Made by a program: the position numbers and the translations under genes. This document shows positions 17,342 to 26,720 of a DNA stretch of 64,000 nucleotides, piece by piece. Position 1 is the stretch's first letter; each line of letters opens with the position of its first letter. The notes beneath the pieces are model-generated. The model was not told the origin of the DNA. It did no database searches and was given only the letters and a program-made list of their open reading frames with translations. Source of the stretch: an uncultured Coriobacteriaceae bacterium (GTDB taxonomy: Bacteria; Actinomycetota; Coriobacteriia; Coriobacteriales; UMGS124); the NCBI GenBank assembly GCA_900539345.1, contig UQBS01000002.1, positions 1 through 64,000 on the forward strand, written 5' to 3'.

Positions 17342-18355
17342 TTAAACGATGCGCTCGATGAAGAAATCGGCCATGGAGAAAAGCAGGTTCTTGGCTGGCT
17401 GTGCAAGCTCCACGGGTGCGAGGGCTTCCTTGGCCTCGCGCACAAGCTTGAGCGACAGCTCGCGGGCATGCGCGATGGAACCTGCTTGCTCCATGAGCTC
17501 CACGGCGCGGGCCAGAAGCTCGGGGTCGGTGGTGTGTGCCGAAAGGATGCCGCGCAGCTCGTCGCTCACCTGGGGGTTTGCCAGGGCATGCACAACCATG
17601 AGGGTGCGCTTGCCCTCGGTGATGTCACAGCGGAAGTCCTTGGCGACCGACTCCTTGTCACCTACGAGGTTGAGCAGGTCGTCTTGGAGCTGGAATGCCA
17701 GGCCCGTTGCCATGCCGAACGAGCGCAGTGCCTCGACCTGCTCGGTGGTGCCGCCGCCGATAATGGCGCCGCAGGCGAGCGGCACGGCGACGGAGTAATA
17801 GGCGGTCTTGTGAGAGGCCATGGTGAGGTAGTCGTCTTCGGAGATGTCCCAGCGGGCGTCGCGCGCCCAGCCGATGTCGAGTGCCTGACCCTCGATGGTG
17901 CGGGTGGTCATGCGCACGAGCTCGCCGAGCACGCGCACCTTGGTGGCGTCGTCGAGCCTGTCGTCCTGAAGAACGGTACCCGTGACCTGCGAAAGCGCAA
18001 GGTCGCCGGCGTTGATGGCCAGGCCAAGGCCCATCGTGAGATGCAGGCACGGCTCACCGCGGCGAAGTTCGCCCTCGTCGGCGATGTCGTCGTGGATGAG
18101 GGCTGCGGTGTGGAAATGCTCCACAGAGGCCGCCGCACTCGAGGCAAGCTCAGCCGAACCACCTACCGCCATGCAGCCCAGGAAGCACACGACGGGACGG
18201 GTGCGCTTGCCACCGTTTGCCGAGTACTTGGCCAGGGGTGCGTACAGGTAAGCATCCATGTCGGGATGCGAACCGTTTTCCGCGTAGTAGGAGGCGATAA
18301 GCTCGTCTACCTTTGCGTAGTGGTCGTTGAGGAAGCTCATGAAGTCAGTTGCCAT
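17342..18355 (-). CDS. Polyprenyl diphosphate synthase
   Basis: Trans-prenyltransferase of 337 residues that condenses isopentenyl diphosphate with an allylic diphosphate. The first Asp-rich motif lies in ALIHDDIADEGELRRG and the second in FQLQDDLLNLVGD; KRTL and the paired motifs are in the expected order. Product chain length (geranylgeranyl or longer) cannot be read from the sequence with confidence. I start at the ATG at 18355; the longer frame runs through the tRNA-Leu gene and must be false. The RBS is weak. Downstream, 20 bases away, is the peptidoglycan-binding protein gene. Confidence 0.9.
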   Translation of the reverse strand: MATDFMSFLNDHYAKVDELIASYYAENGSHPDMDAYLYAPLAKYSANGGKRTRPVVCFLGCMAVGGSAELASSAAASVEHFHTAALIHDDIADEGELRRGEPCLHLTMGLGLAINAGDLALSQVTGTVLQDDRLDDATKVRVLGELVRMTTRTIEGQALDIGWARDARWDISEDDYLTMASHKTAYYSVAVPLACGAIIGGGTTEQVEALRSFGMATGLAFQLQDDLLNLVGDKESVAKDFRCDITEGKRTLMVVHALANPQVSDELRGILSAHTTDPELLARAVELMEQAGSIAHARELSLKLVREAKEALAPVELAQPAKNLLFSMADFFIERIV

Positions 18356-18400
18356 CAAAACCGCATCTCTTAAAAAGGCCCGGTCGTATAAAAGAAAAGA

Positions 18401-18484
18401 TGGTAGGAGCGGCGGGACTCGAACCCGCATGCCTCGCGGCGAGTGATTTTAAGTCACCTGCGTCTGCCATTCCGCCACGCTCCC
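18401..18484 (-). tRNA. tRNA-Leu(TAA)
   Basis: Class II tRNA on the minus strand with a long variable arm, acceptor GGGAGCG/CGCTCCT (one wobble), T-arm GGGTTCGAGTCCC and encoded CCA. The loop CTTAAAA gives anticodon TAA. 84 bases, 46 bases upstream of the prenyl synthase gene. Confidence 0.93.
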
Positions 18485-18532
18485 AGCCAAAAGCACTTTA
18501 GCACAGCTTTGACGAGAAACGTGCCGCATGTG

Positions 18533-19537
18533 TCATCCGCGCATCATCTGCGGGTTCCACGCCAGGGGCGGCTGAACACCGACCGCCTGCGCATGCATGC
18601 ATTCCACGACCCCGAACAGCGAGTTCGACTCGCTCGTGACAAAGCCCGGCCATCCGCCCGCCTCGACAAGCTCGTCGAGGATGAGGGCGCCGGCGTGGAT
18701 GACGTGGGCGCGCTTGGGCTGCAGGCCCACGAGACCGCGGCGCTCGAGCGTGCTCATGTGCAGCAAGCGCTCTGTGAGGTCGTGCAGCGCATCGCGGTCT
18801 GTCTGGCGCAGGTGTACGAAGTCGCTGTCGTAGGGGTCAAGCTCGGCCAGTACCGCAACGAGCGTCGTGGCAGTACCGCCCACACAGGCAAGCGTCTCGG
18901 GTAGGTTGGTCTGCTGCACCAGATGCGCTTCGAAGATGCCACGGGCAAAGTCGCGGGCGCGGCGCACGGCGACTGGGTCGCACGGCTCGTTGTCGGGGCA
19001 GGCAAGGAAGCGCTCGCAGACCCTGCGCGCGCCGATGTTGAGCGAGGCGGCTCCCAGCTGCACAAGGTGCCCCTGCGCGTCGCGGCTGCCGCTGGACAGT
19101 TCCGTGGAGCCGCCGCCGATGTCGCAGACCTCGACGGTCGTGCCCATGAAGTCACTGGTCACGCCGAGAAGTCCCAAGGCTGCCTCGTCAGCGCCTGCGA
19201 TGACCTGGGGTTTGAGGCCGAGTTCTTCCAGGCGTGCCGTGAGGTCGCGCGAGTTGCTCGCGTCGCGGGCGGCGCTGGTGGCGGTGAGGCAGCTCACGAG
19301 GGAGAGCCCCTGTTCCTGGGCAAGCTCGCGGGCTTGGGCCAGGTAGTCGGCTATACAGTCCACGGTGCGCCCTATCGCCTGGGGCAGCAGCGAGCCGCTT
19401 GCGTCGACGCCCTCTCCCAGGTCGGTCACGCATGCTCGGCGCAAAAGGGCCCGGGTGCTGCCTGCCTCGTCGCGCGTGGCGCACAGCATGCAGGTGGATA
19501 CGGTGCCTGCATCAAGTGCACAGTACAGGTTCGCCAT
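18533..19537 (-). CDS. Ppx/GppA-family phosphatase
   Basis: A 334-residue ASKHA-fold hydrolase acting on polyphosphate or pppGpp. The N-terminal phosphate motif is CALDAGTVSTCML, and VCDIGGGSTELS is the second nucleotide-binding motif. Length fits the short actinobacterial form lacking the C-terminal HD domain. It lies 27 bases downstream of the DivIC-like gene on the same strand, the actinobacterial ftsB-ppx neighbourhood. Which of the two substrates is used cannot be told from sequence. Confidence 0.88.
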   Translation of the reverse strand: MANLYCALDAGTVSTCMLCATRDEAGSTRALLRRACVTDLGEGVDASGSLLPQAIGRTVDCIADYLAQARELAQEQGLSLVSCLTATSAARDASNSRDLTARLEELGLKPQVIAGADEAALGLLGVTSDFMGTTVEVCDIGGGSTELSSGSRDAQGHLVQLGAASLNIGARRVCERFLACPDNEPCDPVAVRRARDFARGIFEAHLVQQTNLPETLACVGGTATTLVAVLAELDPYDSDFVHLRQTDRDALHDLTERLLHMSTLERRGLVGLQPKRAHVIHAGALILDELVEAGGWPGFVTSESNSLFGVVECMHAQAVGVQPPLAWNPQMMRG

Positions 19538-19564
19538 GGTGCAGCTCCTATTCGTTTGTGTGGT

Positions 19565-20707
19565 TTAGCCTTGGACGGGAAGCGCGCTCGTTACCTGGGT
19601 GCTGGTGCTCGTCTCGCTCAGGGTCGCCACAGACTCGTCGCTTTGCACGGCGGTGGTGGAGCCCGCCTCTCCGAAGACCTGATCGAGAATGTCGGTCACC
19701 CAGGTGGAGGAGTTCTCGCCGCTTCCGCGCTTGACCTCGGCGGGAATGGGCGTGTCAGCGGGGGTGTAGGGGGCGTTGTCCACTGTAATGGGTACCTCGT
19801 CGGGCATGACGAGGCCCCAGGTCTTGTGGGCCATGTCCTGCACGCCCTCGGCGGTCTGCAGCGAGCTCACACTCTTCTGCAGGGCGTCGACGCGGGCCTG
19901 GTTCTGGGCGAGCTCGTTGGTCAGGCGCTCGTTCTCGCGCATGGCGCTGTAGAGCTGCTGGGCAGGCGTGTAGAGCGTCACGCAGGTGACCACGACGCAC
20001 GCCAGGCAGGTGAGGGTCATGGCAACACGGCGAATGAACTCCTCCGTGTCGCGCGGGGCCGCGATGATGCCGGACACGCGGATGGACCGTTTGGCTGCCT
20101 GCTTGTCGGGCGCGTTGGAGCCGCCCTGCTGGGCCGAGGCAGCCGCGGGGCGGGGCCTGGGGCGCGCGACGCCGGCCCTGCTTGCGGCGGGGCGTTCGCG
20201 TGCGGCTCGCTCAGCTGCCTCGATGTACTGCTCTTCGGCGGGGAACTGCTCGGCGGCCTCTGAGGGCTCGGGCGTCTGCCGGGGTTTGGGCTCGGCGGCT
20301 TTCACTGTGCGGTTTGCCGCGCGCTGTGCGCGTTGGGCCTGGTTCGACACGGTGGGTCGCGCCTGCGCCTGATGGGCTCCGCCCACCACGACGTGCATCT
20401 GTGAGCGGATGTCAACGGTGCCGGGTATAGCGAGGGGCGGGGCGGCCTGCGGCGCGATGTCTTCCTGCTCGGGCTGCGCCGCCCTCTCGATTGTGGGAAC
20501 AGGACGTTTGCCGAGCGATTTCGCCGCGCGCTTGGCCGACTTGGCGCTCGCGTAAGGAGAGGTGTCCACGTCCTGGGCAAAGCTCTCCTGATTGGTGAAG
20601 TCTACCGGGCCACGGCCAAAGCCCGGCTGAGGCACCTGCGTGGGGGCAGGTGCGGAGTAGGCGCCTTGGGTGCCTGCTGCCGGTTGCTTTGGGGGCATGG
20701 GTGCCAT
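19565..20707 (-). CDS. DivIC/FtsB-like septum protein with long disordered N-terminus
   Basis: A 380-residue cell-division protein. About the first 220 residues are Pro/Ala/Gln/Arg-rich and probably disordered in the cytoplasm; one membrane span follows (TLTCLACVVVTCVTLYT), then a short extracellular coiled coil (NERLTNELAQNQARVDALQ) and a Ser/Thr-rich tail. FtsB/DivIC links FtsQ and FtsL at the septum. I chose the ATG at 20707 (GAGGAG nine bases upstream); a further upstream ATG at 20794 lacks a ribosome site. Its usual actinobacterial neighbour, ppx/gppA, follows at once. Confidence 0.82.
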   Translation of the reverse strand: MAPMPPKQPAAGTQGAYSAPAPTQVPQPGFGRGPVDFTNQESFAQDVDTSPYASAKSAKRAAKSLGKRPVPTIERAAQPEQEDIAPQAAPPLAIPGTVDIRSQMHVVVGGAHQAQARPTVSNQAQRAQRAANRTVKAAEPKPRQTPEPSEAAEQFPAEEQYIEAAERAARERPAASRAGVARPRPRPAAASAQQGGSNAPDKQAAKRSIRVSGIIAAPRDTEEFIRRVAMTLTCLACVVVTCVTLYTPAQQLYSAMRENERLTNELAQNQARVDALQKSVSSLQTAEGVQDMAHKTWGLVMPDEVPITVDNAPYTPADTPIPAEVKRGSGENSSTWVTDILDQVFGEAGSTTAVQSDESVATLSETSTSTQVTSALPVQG

Positions 20708-20913
20708 GCGTGGGTCTCCTCGGTCGGACGATGGTGCGGATGCAATCTTGGGGTTGTTCATCATAGCCATGATAGCGACCGTTTGCGGCTCCATCGCCGT
20801 GTGGTCTTAGTTTCCATCCATCTTCTGCGCAAGCGTTGCGCTAAAGTTTTACGCGCCTGTCAATTTGACATTTTCGGACGCGTCTGTGAGGCGGGTCCGT
20901 AGAAGGAGCTCAC

Positions 20914-22290
20914 ATGGGAGTCACCGCTATTGTTTTGGCCGCAGGTGAGGGCACGCGCATGAAGTCGTCCCGCCCCAAGGTGGTCCACGAGGTTTTGGGC
21001 AAGTCCATGGTCCGGTGGGTCGTCGACGCTGCCCGCACTGCGGGTGTCGACCGCTGCGTCGTCGTGGTGGGCAACGGCGCCGAGCAGGTGGAGGCGCTCT
21101 TTGCCGGAGACGCCGACGTCGAGTGCGTGCTGCAGGAGCAGCGCCTGGGCACGGGCCACGCCGTTCGCGCCGCCCTTGAGAAGACGCAGGTGGAAGACGG
21201 CCAGGTCCTGGTGCTGTGCGGCGACACGCCCCTTCTGCGCACCGAGACCCTGAAGTCGCTCGTCGATGCCACCATGTCGCCCGCGCACGAGGCCGGCGCC
21301 CTCCTCACGATGACCTATGACGACCCCACGGGCTATGGCCGCGTCATGGTGGCCGAGGACGGTTGCGCCACCGCCATCGTGGAGCAGAAGGACTGCACGG
21401 CCGAGCAGGCGCTTGTCAAGACCTGCAACGCCGGCGTCTATTGCTTCGACGCAGAACTTCTGCGCGCTCATATCTCTGAGCTTACCTGCGAAAACGCACA
21501 GAATGAGTACTACCTCACCGACATGGTGGGTATCCTGCGTGCCCACGGCGCCGCCATGGCGGCCGTCGACTGCCCCGACGCGGTGGAGCTCATGGGCGTG
21601 AACTCGCGCATTCAGCTTGCCCAGGCGAGCCGCGCCATGCAGGAGCGCATCAACCTGACCCACATGGCTGCCGGCGTCACGATGCTCGACCCCACGCAGG
21701 TGTGGATCGGCCCCGACGTCACGATTGGCCGCGACACCGAGATCCTGCCGGGCACGATGCTGTGGGGCGACACCCACATCGGTGAGAACTGCGTCGTCGG
21801 CCCCCAGACCCGCCTCACCGACACGCGCGTGGGTTCGGGCTGCGTCGTGGACGAGACCGTGGCCGTGCAGGCCGTGATTGACAACGACGTGGAGTGCGGC
21901 CCGCGCGCCTACCTGCGTCCCGGCGCCCATCTGTGCGACGGCTCCAAGGCGGGCACGCACGTGGAGATCAAGAAGTCCACGGTGGGCAAGGGTTCGAAGG
22001 TGCCGCACCTCTCCTACATCGGCGACTGTACCATCGGCGAGGGCGTCAACATCGGTGCGGGTACCATTACCTGCAACTATGACGGCAAGAACAAGAACGC
22101 CACCACTATCGGCGACGGCTCGTTCATCGGCTCGGACACCATGCTTGTGGCCCCCGTCAACATCGGCAGCCACTGCACGGTAGGCGCCGGCTCCACCATC
22201 ACCCGCGACGTGCCCGACGGCGCCCTTGCGGTGGAGCGCTCCGAACAAACGGTGAAGCCTGGCTGGCGTCCTAAATGGGACCGCGCTTAG
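20914..22290 (+). CDS. glmU: Bifunctional N-acetylglucosamine-1-phosphate uridyltransferase / glucosamine-1-phosphate acetyltransferase
   Basis: Cytosolic enzyme of 458 residues making UDP-GlcNAc for peptidoglycan. The N-terminal pyrophosphorylase domain has LAAGEGTRMKSSRPK; the C-terminal half is a left-handed beta helix of hexapeptide repeats with TCNYDGKNKN for acetyl transfer. Length and both domains are complete. GAAGGAG precedes the ATG. It is followed by prs and pth, a conserved bacterial cluster. Confidence 0.96.
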   Translation: MGVTAIVLAAGEGTRMKSSRPKVVHEVLGKSMVRWVVDAARTAGVDRCVVVVGNGAEQVEALFAGDADVECVLQEQRLGTGHAVRAALEKTQVEDGQVLVLCGDTPLLRTETLKSLVDATMSPAHEAGALLTMTYDDPTGYGRVMVAEDGCATAIVEQKDCTAEQALVKTCNAGVYCFDAELLRAHISELTCENAQNEYYLTDMVGILRAHGAAMAAVDCPDAVELMGVNSRIQLAQASRAMQERINLTHMAAGVTMLDPTQVWIGPDVTIGRDTEILPGTMLWGDTHIGENCVVGPQTRLTDTRVGSGCVVDETVAVQAVIDNDVECGPRAYLRPGAHLCDGSKAGTHVEIKKSTVGKGSKVPHLSYIGDCTIGEGVNIGAGTITCNYDGKNKNATTIGDGSFIGSDTMLVAPVNIGSHCTVGAGSTITRDVPDGALAVERSEQTVKPGWRPKWDRA

Positions 22291-22377
22291 CGTATAAACT
22301 GGAGTATTGTTTGTACGATGCGTTTTTATATGCAACTGTAGGCTGGGCACACAACGTTTGAGAGGGGCACGGAACAG

Positions 22378-23355
22378 ATGAATCCCATCCAGAAGAGCAT
22401 GAAGGTCTTCTCCGGCACGTCGAATAGGGCGTTCGCCGAGTCGGTGGCCGCAAAGCTCGGCACGACGCTGGGAGATCTGCAGATCGAGAAGTTCGCCAAC
22501 GGCGAGATTTACACGCGTTTTGCTGAGAGCGTGCGCGGCTGCGATGTCTTCTTCATCCAGTCGGTCTCCGGTCCCCACCTCAACGACATGCTGATGGAGG
22601 TCCTGATCGCGGCCGACGCTGCCAAGCGTGCCTCCGCTCGTACCTTCACCGCCGTGCTTACCCACTACGCCTACGCTCGTCAGGACCGCAAGGCCCAGCC
22701 CCGCGAGCCCATCACGGCCCGCCTGGTCGCCGACCTCTACGAGGCCGCGGGCGTCAACCGCGTCATCACGGTCGACCTGCACCAGGGCCAGATCCAGGGT
22801 TACTTCGACGTCCCGGTGAACCACCTCACCGCCATGCCCATCTTCGCCGAGTACTACACGGCCAAGGGCTTCGACATGAACAACACCGTCGTCGTTTCGC
22901 CCGACGTGGGTCGCGCCAAGGCCTCCAAGCGCCTGGCCGACATGCTTGGCTGCGACCTGGCCGTTGCCCACAAGAACCGCGCCGCCCACAACGAGGCCGA
23001 GGTCATGGGCATCCTGGGCAACATCCAGGGCAAGACCTGCATCATCAACGACGACATGATCGACACCGCCGGCACCCTGTGCGGCGCGGTGCGCGAGCTC
23101 AAGAACCTCGGCGCCGGCGACATCTACGTGGGTGCCACGCACGGCCTGTTCTCCGGCCCCGCCTACGAGCGCCTGCTCGATCCGACCCTTCCCATCGTCG
23201 AGGTCGCTGTCACCGACGCTGTACCCGTGCCCGTGGAGAAGCGCGGCGACCGCATCAAGGTCCTGTCGCTTGCCGACGAGTTCGCCAAGGCCATCCAGAA
23301 CGTGTACGACGAGACGTCCGTCTCCAAGATGCTGGGTGTCAACCCCGAGTTCTAA
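22378..23355 (+). CDS. prs: Ribose-phosphate pyrophosphokinase
   Basis: Makes PRPP from ribose-5-phosphate and ATP for nucleotide, His and Trp synthesis. 325 residues, normal length. The ATP-binding flexible loop region contains YARQDRKAQPREP, and the PRPP loop is INDDMIDTAGTL. It follows glmU by 87 bases, with pth downstream, as in many Gram-positive bacteria. Start ATG after GAGAGGGGCACGGAACAG. Confidence 0.96.
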   Translation: MNPIQKSMKVFSGTSNRAFAESVAAKLGTTLGDLQIEKFANGEIYTRFAESVRGCDVFFIQSVSGPHLNDMLMEVLIAADAAKRASARTFTAVLTHYAYARQDRKAQPREPITARLVADLYEAAGVNRVITVDLHQGQIQGYFDVPVNHLTAMPIFAEYYTAKGFDMNNTVVVSPDVGRAKASKRLADMLGCDLAVAHKNRAAHNEAEVMGILGNIQGKTCIINDDMIDTAGTLCGAVRELKNLGAGDIYVGATHGLFSGPAYERLLDPTLPIVEVAVTDAVPVPVEKRGDRIKVLSLADEFAKAIQNVYDETSVSKMLGVNPEF

Positions 23356-23472
23356 TCCGATTGGGGCAGGCCAGGGCATGTGCCGTGGCTTGCCTTTGTT
23401 TTTCTGCAAGCAAGGTACAGTGCGAGTGGTCGAGCCAGGGTTGCCTGGCTCGATTTGTATAGGAGGGGTCAG

Positions 23473-24069
23473 ATGGCGGGCAAAACCGTCAAAGACGTGC
23501 CGGTTGGCATTGTGTGCGGCCTGGGAAACCCTGGCAGTGAGTATGAGCGCACGAGGCACAACGCCGGTTTCTTGGCAATCGACGTGCTGGCAAACGAGCT
23601 GGGCGCGCGCTACTGGAAAAACAAGCCGGGCGCGGCCGTGTGCGAGGTGAGCGTTGCGGGCCGCAAGGTCGTGCTTGTGAAGCCCCAGTCGTACATGAAC
23701 GTCTCGGGCGGTCCTCTCAAGAAGATTGCCGAGGAGTACCGCGTGCCTGCCGCCGGCATCCTGGTGATCCACGACGAGCTCGAGCTGCCTGCGGGTGCGG
23801 TGGCACTCAAGATGGGCGGTGGCCACGCCGGCCACAACGGCCTGCGCTCCATCGGTGAGAAGCTGGGAACCCCCGACTACCCGCGCGTACGCTGCGGCAT
23901 CGGTCGCCCACCGGGAAAGATGGCCCCGGCCGACTACGTCCTCCAGCAGCTGCGCGGCCGCGACTGGGAGGAGTTCGAGGTCACGGCGGCCGATGCGGCT
24001 CTTGCGGCCCGTTTTGCCCTGGAGCAGGGTGTGGCTGCGGCACTTGCCAAGTACCCAGCCAAGAAGTAG
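23473..24069 (+). CDS. pth: Peptidyl-tRNA hydrolase
   Basis: Releases peptides from prematurely dropped peptidyl-tRNA. 198 residues. The signature GLGNPGSEYERTRHNAGF contains the catalytic His; other conserved parts are QSYMNVSGG and HDELELPAG with GGGHAGHNGLRS. The ATG at 23473 follows AGGAGGGG; an upstream in-frame ATG adds 31 residues absent from the family. Confidence 0.95.
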   Translation: MAGKTVKDVPVGIVCGLGNPGSEYERTRHNAGFLAIDVLANELGARYWKNKPGAAVCEVSVAGRKVVLVKPQSYMNVSGGPLKKIAEEYRVPAAGILVIHDELELPAGAVALKMGGGHAGHNGLRSIGEKLGTPDYPRVRCGIGRPPGKMAPADYVLQQLRGRDWEEFEVTAADAALAARFALEQGVAAALAKYPAKK

Positions 24070-24200
24070 GGGACTGCGAGGCGCTGGGCGCCTCGGTGTG
24101 AGTTTTTCAATCAGCGGTTTTCTGTGGGTGACAGACGGAGCGCAGGGGTCGCATCATGGCGCATATAGGAGAGTCGAACAATGCTGACGGGGAGGGAACC

Positions 24201-25073
24201 GTGCATCGAATTCTAAAGAAGGAGCTTCTGGCGCAGGGCACGTGGCTCATGCGCGTGGAAGCGCCGGCCGTTGCCGCCAAGGCGCAAGCTGGTCAGTTCT
24301 TCCTGGTACGCGCACGTGAGGGAGCCGAGCGTGTACCGTTTACGTTCTGCGATTGGAACGCCCAAGAGGGTTGGATCGAGTTCGTGTTCCTCGTGGTGGG
24401 ACGCACGACCGAGTTGCTTACCACCTTCGAGGAGGGCCAGGAACTGCTCGACGTGACAGGTCCTTTGGGCAATCCCTCCAACATGGAGGGCGTCGCCGGG
24501 CAGCGTTGGGCTGTGGCCGGCGGCGGCGTGGGCCTGGCGGCGGCGTACCCCGTGGCACGCGCGCTGGCACAGGCCGGCGCCCAGGTGAGCGCCATCGTGG
24601 CTGCTCGTAGCCGTGACCTGCTTGTGCTTGAGGACAAGTTTCGCGCAATCGAGGGTGCTGATATTATCGTTGTGACCGACGACGGCTCCTACGGTGAGAA
24701 GGGTTTTGCCACCGGTCCCTTGGAGCGCCTGGCCAAGGCCGGCGAGATCGACCATGCCTTTGCGGTGGGCCCCGTTCCCATGATGGGCGCCTGCGTGAAG
24801 GCTGTGTCGGCCTATGACGTGCCCGTGACCGTCTCGCTCAACCCGGTCATGCTCGACGGTACAGGCATGTGCGGCGGTTGCCGCGTGGTGGTGGACGGCC
24901 AGGTTCGCTTTGCCTGCATCGACGGCGTCGACTTCGACGGCGCCAAGGTTGACTGGGCCGACCTGCGCAGCCGCCTGCGCACGTTTGGCGCACAGGAGAA
25001 GGAATCGCTCGAGCTTGCCCATGCCTGCCGCATGCAGGCGGCGGCCGATGCCCTGGAAGGAGCCGCACGATGA
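24201..25073 (+). CDS. nfnA: Ferredoxin:NADP oxidoreductase subunit, NfnA type
   Basis: Flavoprotein of 290 residues related to dihydroorotate dehydrogenase electron-transfer subunit PyrK. It has an FAD-binding domain (PFTFCDWN), an NAD-binding domain (VAGGGVGLAAAYPVARAL) and a C-terminal [2Fe-2S] site (GMCGGC with a later FACIDG cysteine). I start at GTG 24201, which has GGGGAGGG just upstream and gives the usual VHRILKK beginning; ATG 24156 would add 15 residues. It overlaps the next gene by 4 bases. With NfnB it should form the electron-bifurcating transhydrogenase linking NADH, ferredoxin and NADPH. Confidence 0.88.
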   Translation: MHRILKKELLAQGTWLMRVEAPAVAAKAQAGQFFLVRAREGAERVPFTFCDWNAQEGWIEFVFLVVGRTTELLTTFEEGQELLDVTGPLGNPSNMEGVAGQRWAVAGGGVGLAAAYPVARALAQAGAQVSAIVAARSRDLLVLEDKFRAIEGADIIVVTDDGSYGEKGFATGPLERLAKAGEIDHAFAVGPVPMMGACVKAVSAYDVPVTVSLNPVMLDGTGMCGGCRVVVDGQVRFACIDGVDFDGAKVDWADLRSRLRTFGAQEKESLELAHACRMQAAADALEGAAR

Positions 25074-26530
25074 GCCAGCTGCAAGAGGGCGCCGCTGTGC
25101 CCGAGCGCTACAAGCCCAATGCGAAGGCGCCCCGCACGCCTGCTCGCGAGGTCGCCCCGCAGGAGCGTGTGCAGGGCTTTATGCCCGTTGACCTGGGCTA
25201 TACCGACGACGACGCCGTGCTCGAGGCGAACCGCTGTCTGGATTGCGCCCGCCCTTTGTGCGTGCAGGGCTGCCCTGTGGGCGTCGACATCCCCCATTTT
25301 ATCGAGGCCATCCGTGCCCGCGACTGGGAGCGCGGCCTGGACATCGTGCGCCGCGACAACCTGCTGCCGAGCGTGTGCGGCCGTGTGTGCCCGCAGGAGA
25401 CGCAGTGCGAAGGTGCCTGCGTGCTCGCCAAGCGCGGCAACCCCATCGCCATCGGCCAGCTCGAGCGCTTCCTGGGCGACAAGGCCGACGAGCTTGCGCG
25501 CGGGGCTGCGGCCGATTCTGGCGCGTCTGAGGCCAACGCTGCGGGCGCCGCGCCGCGTCGCGTCGCGGTTGTGGGCAGCGGTCCTGCCGGCATTACCTGC
25601 GCTTTTGAGCTTGCGCGTGCCGGCGTTGAGGTCACCATCTTCGACTCGCTGTTCCGTCTGGGCGGCGTGCTTGTGTACGGCATCCCGGAGTTCCGCCTTC
25701 CCAAGGCCGTCGTTGCCCGCGAGCTTGAGGCCCTGGAGGCGCTCGGTGTGCGCGTGGAGACCAACATGGTCGCCGGCCGTACCTTCACGGTCGACGAGCT
25801 GCTCGGCGAGCGCGGCTTCGACGCCGTGTTCATCGGCGTGGGCGCCGGCCTTCCCAAGATGCTCGGCGTGCCTGGCGAGAACGCATGCGGCGTGATGTGC
25901 GCCAACGAGTACCTCACGCGCGTGAACCTCATGCGCGCCTATGACTTCCCGCAGGTAGATACTCCTGTGCGTCCTGGCAAGAACGTCGTCGTCTTCGGCG
26001 GCGGCAACGTCGCCATGGACGCGGCCCGCACGGCGCTTCGTCTGGGAGCCGAGACGGTCACGCTGTGCTACCGCCGTACCGAGGCCGAGATGCCCGCTCG
26101 CAGAGCCGAGATTGAGCATGCCAAGGCCGAGGGCGTGCGTCTCATGGAGCTCGTGGGTCCGCTTGGCTTCGAGGCTGACGAAGCCGGCAACGTGTGCGCC
26201 GCCCGCCTGCAGCGCATGGAGCTCGGCGAGCCTGACGAGGGTGGCCGTCGCCGCCCCGTGGCGCTTACGGGGCAGGACGCCATCGCGCAGATCCCCTGCG
26301 ACCTGGCCATCACGGCCATCGGCACGAACGCCTGCCCGCTCGTGGGGGCCATGGCTCCCAGTGTCGCGCTCAACCGCTGGGGCTACATCGAGGCCGACGA
26401 GGACGGGCGCACCAGCCAGCCGGGCGTGTGGGCCGGCGGCGACATCGTGACCGGCGCGGCCACCGTCATCCTTGCGATGGGTGCGGGAAAGCGCAGTGCG
26501 CACAGCATTCTCGAGTCCTTTGAGGCCTAG
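25070..26530 (+). CDS. nfnB: NfnB / glutamate-synthase-small-chain-like flavoprotein
   Basis: A 486-residue iron-sulfur flavoprotein. The N-terminal cysteine motifs CLDCARPLCVQGCP and CGRVCPQETQCEGAC bind two [4Fe-4S] clusters, followed by an FAD GxGxxG motif (VVGSGPAGITCAFELA) and an NADP motif (VVFGGGNVAMDAARTALRLG). The start overlaps nfnA (ATGA), so the two are translationally coupled. Without a large glutamate synthase gene beside it and with NfnA next door, it fits the NADPH-side subunit of the NfnAB transhydrogenase rather than GltD. Confidence 0.88.
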   Translation: MSQLQEGAAVPERYKPNAKAPRTPAREVAPQERVQGFMPVDLGYTDDDAVLEANRCLDCARPLCVQGCPVGVDIPHFIEAIRARDWERGLDIVRRDNLLPSVCGRVCPQETQCEGACVLAKRGNPIAIGQLERFLGDKADELARGAAADSGASEANAAGAAPRRVAVVGSGPAGITCAFELARAGVEVTIFDSLFRLGGVLVYGIPEFRLPKAVVARELEALEALGVRVETNMVAGRTFTVDELLGERGFDAVFIGVGAGLPKMLGVPGENACGVMCANEYLTRVNLMRAYDFPQVDTPVRPGKNVVVFGGGNVAMDAARTALRLGAETVTLCYRRTEAEMPARRAEIEHAKAEGVRLMELVGPLGFEADEAGNVCAARLQRMELGEPDEGGRRRPVALTGQDAIAQIPCDLAITAIGTNACPLVGAMAPSVALNRWGYIEADEDGRTSQPGVWAGGDIVTGAATVILAMGAGKRSAHSILESFEA

Positions 26531-26560
26531 TTTCTAAAACACAAAACACCTGGTAGAGTG

Positions 26561-26626
26561 CGGTCGCGTCGCGGTTAAGCTTTTTTGGGAGCAGCCCAGA
26601 CAAGCTTTGCGGACGCGACCGTTTTT
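26561..26626 (+). terminator. Terminator of the nfnAB operon
   Basis: CGGTCGCGTC (26561-26570) pairs with GACGCGACCG (26612-26621), with an inner AAGCTT-type stem, followed by TTTTT. I checked it as a T-box for asnS and see none of the T-box motifs. Confidence 0.75.
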
Positions 26627-26720
26627 CGTCAAAAGCCGAGTCGCATCGCCGACGCAATCCGGCCCCGGCAGTCGTAGAATGGTATCCGACTGTCCGCAAT
26701 GTAAGGGGAGGTTTTTAGCT

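Noticed and set aside
20860..23835. 991-codon minus-strand open frame opposite glmU, prs and pth
   Set aside because: Codon-phase shadow of GC-rich genes; all three plus-strand products are complete known enzymes.
26531..26720. T-box leader for asnS
   Set aside because: Only a plain terminator of the previous operon is present; no T-box core motif or specifier loop could be found.
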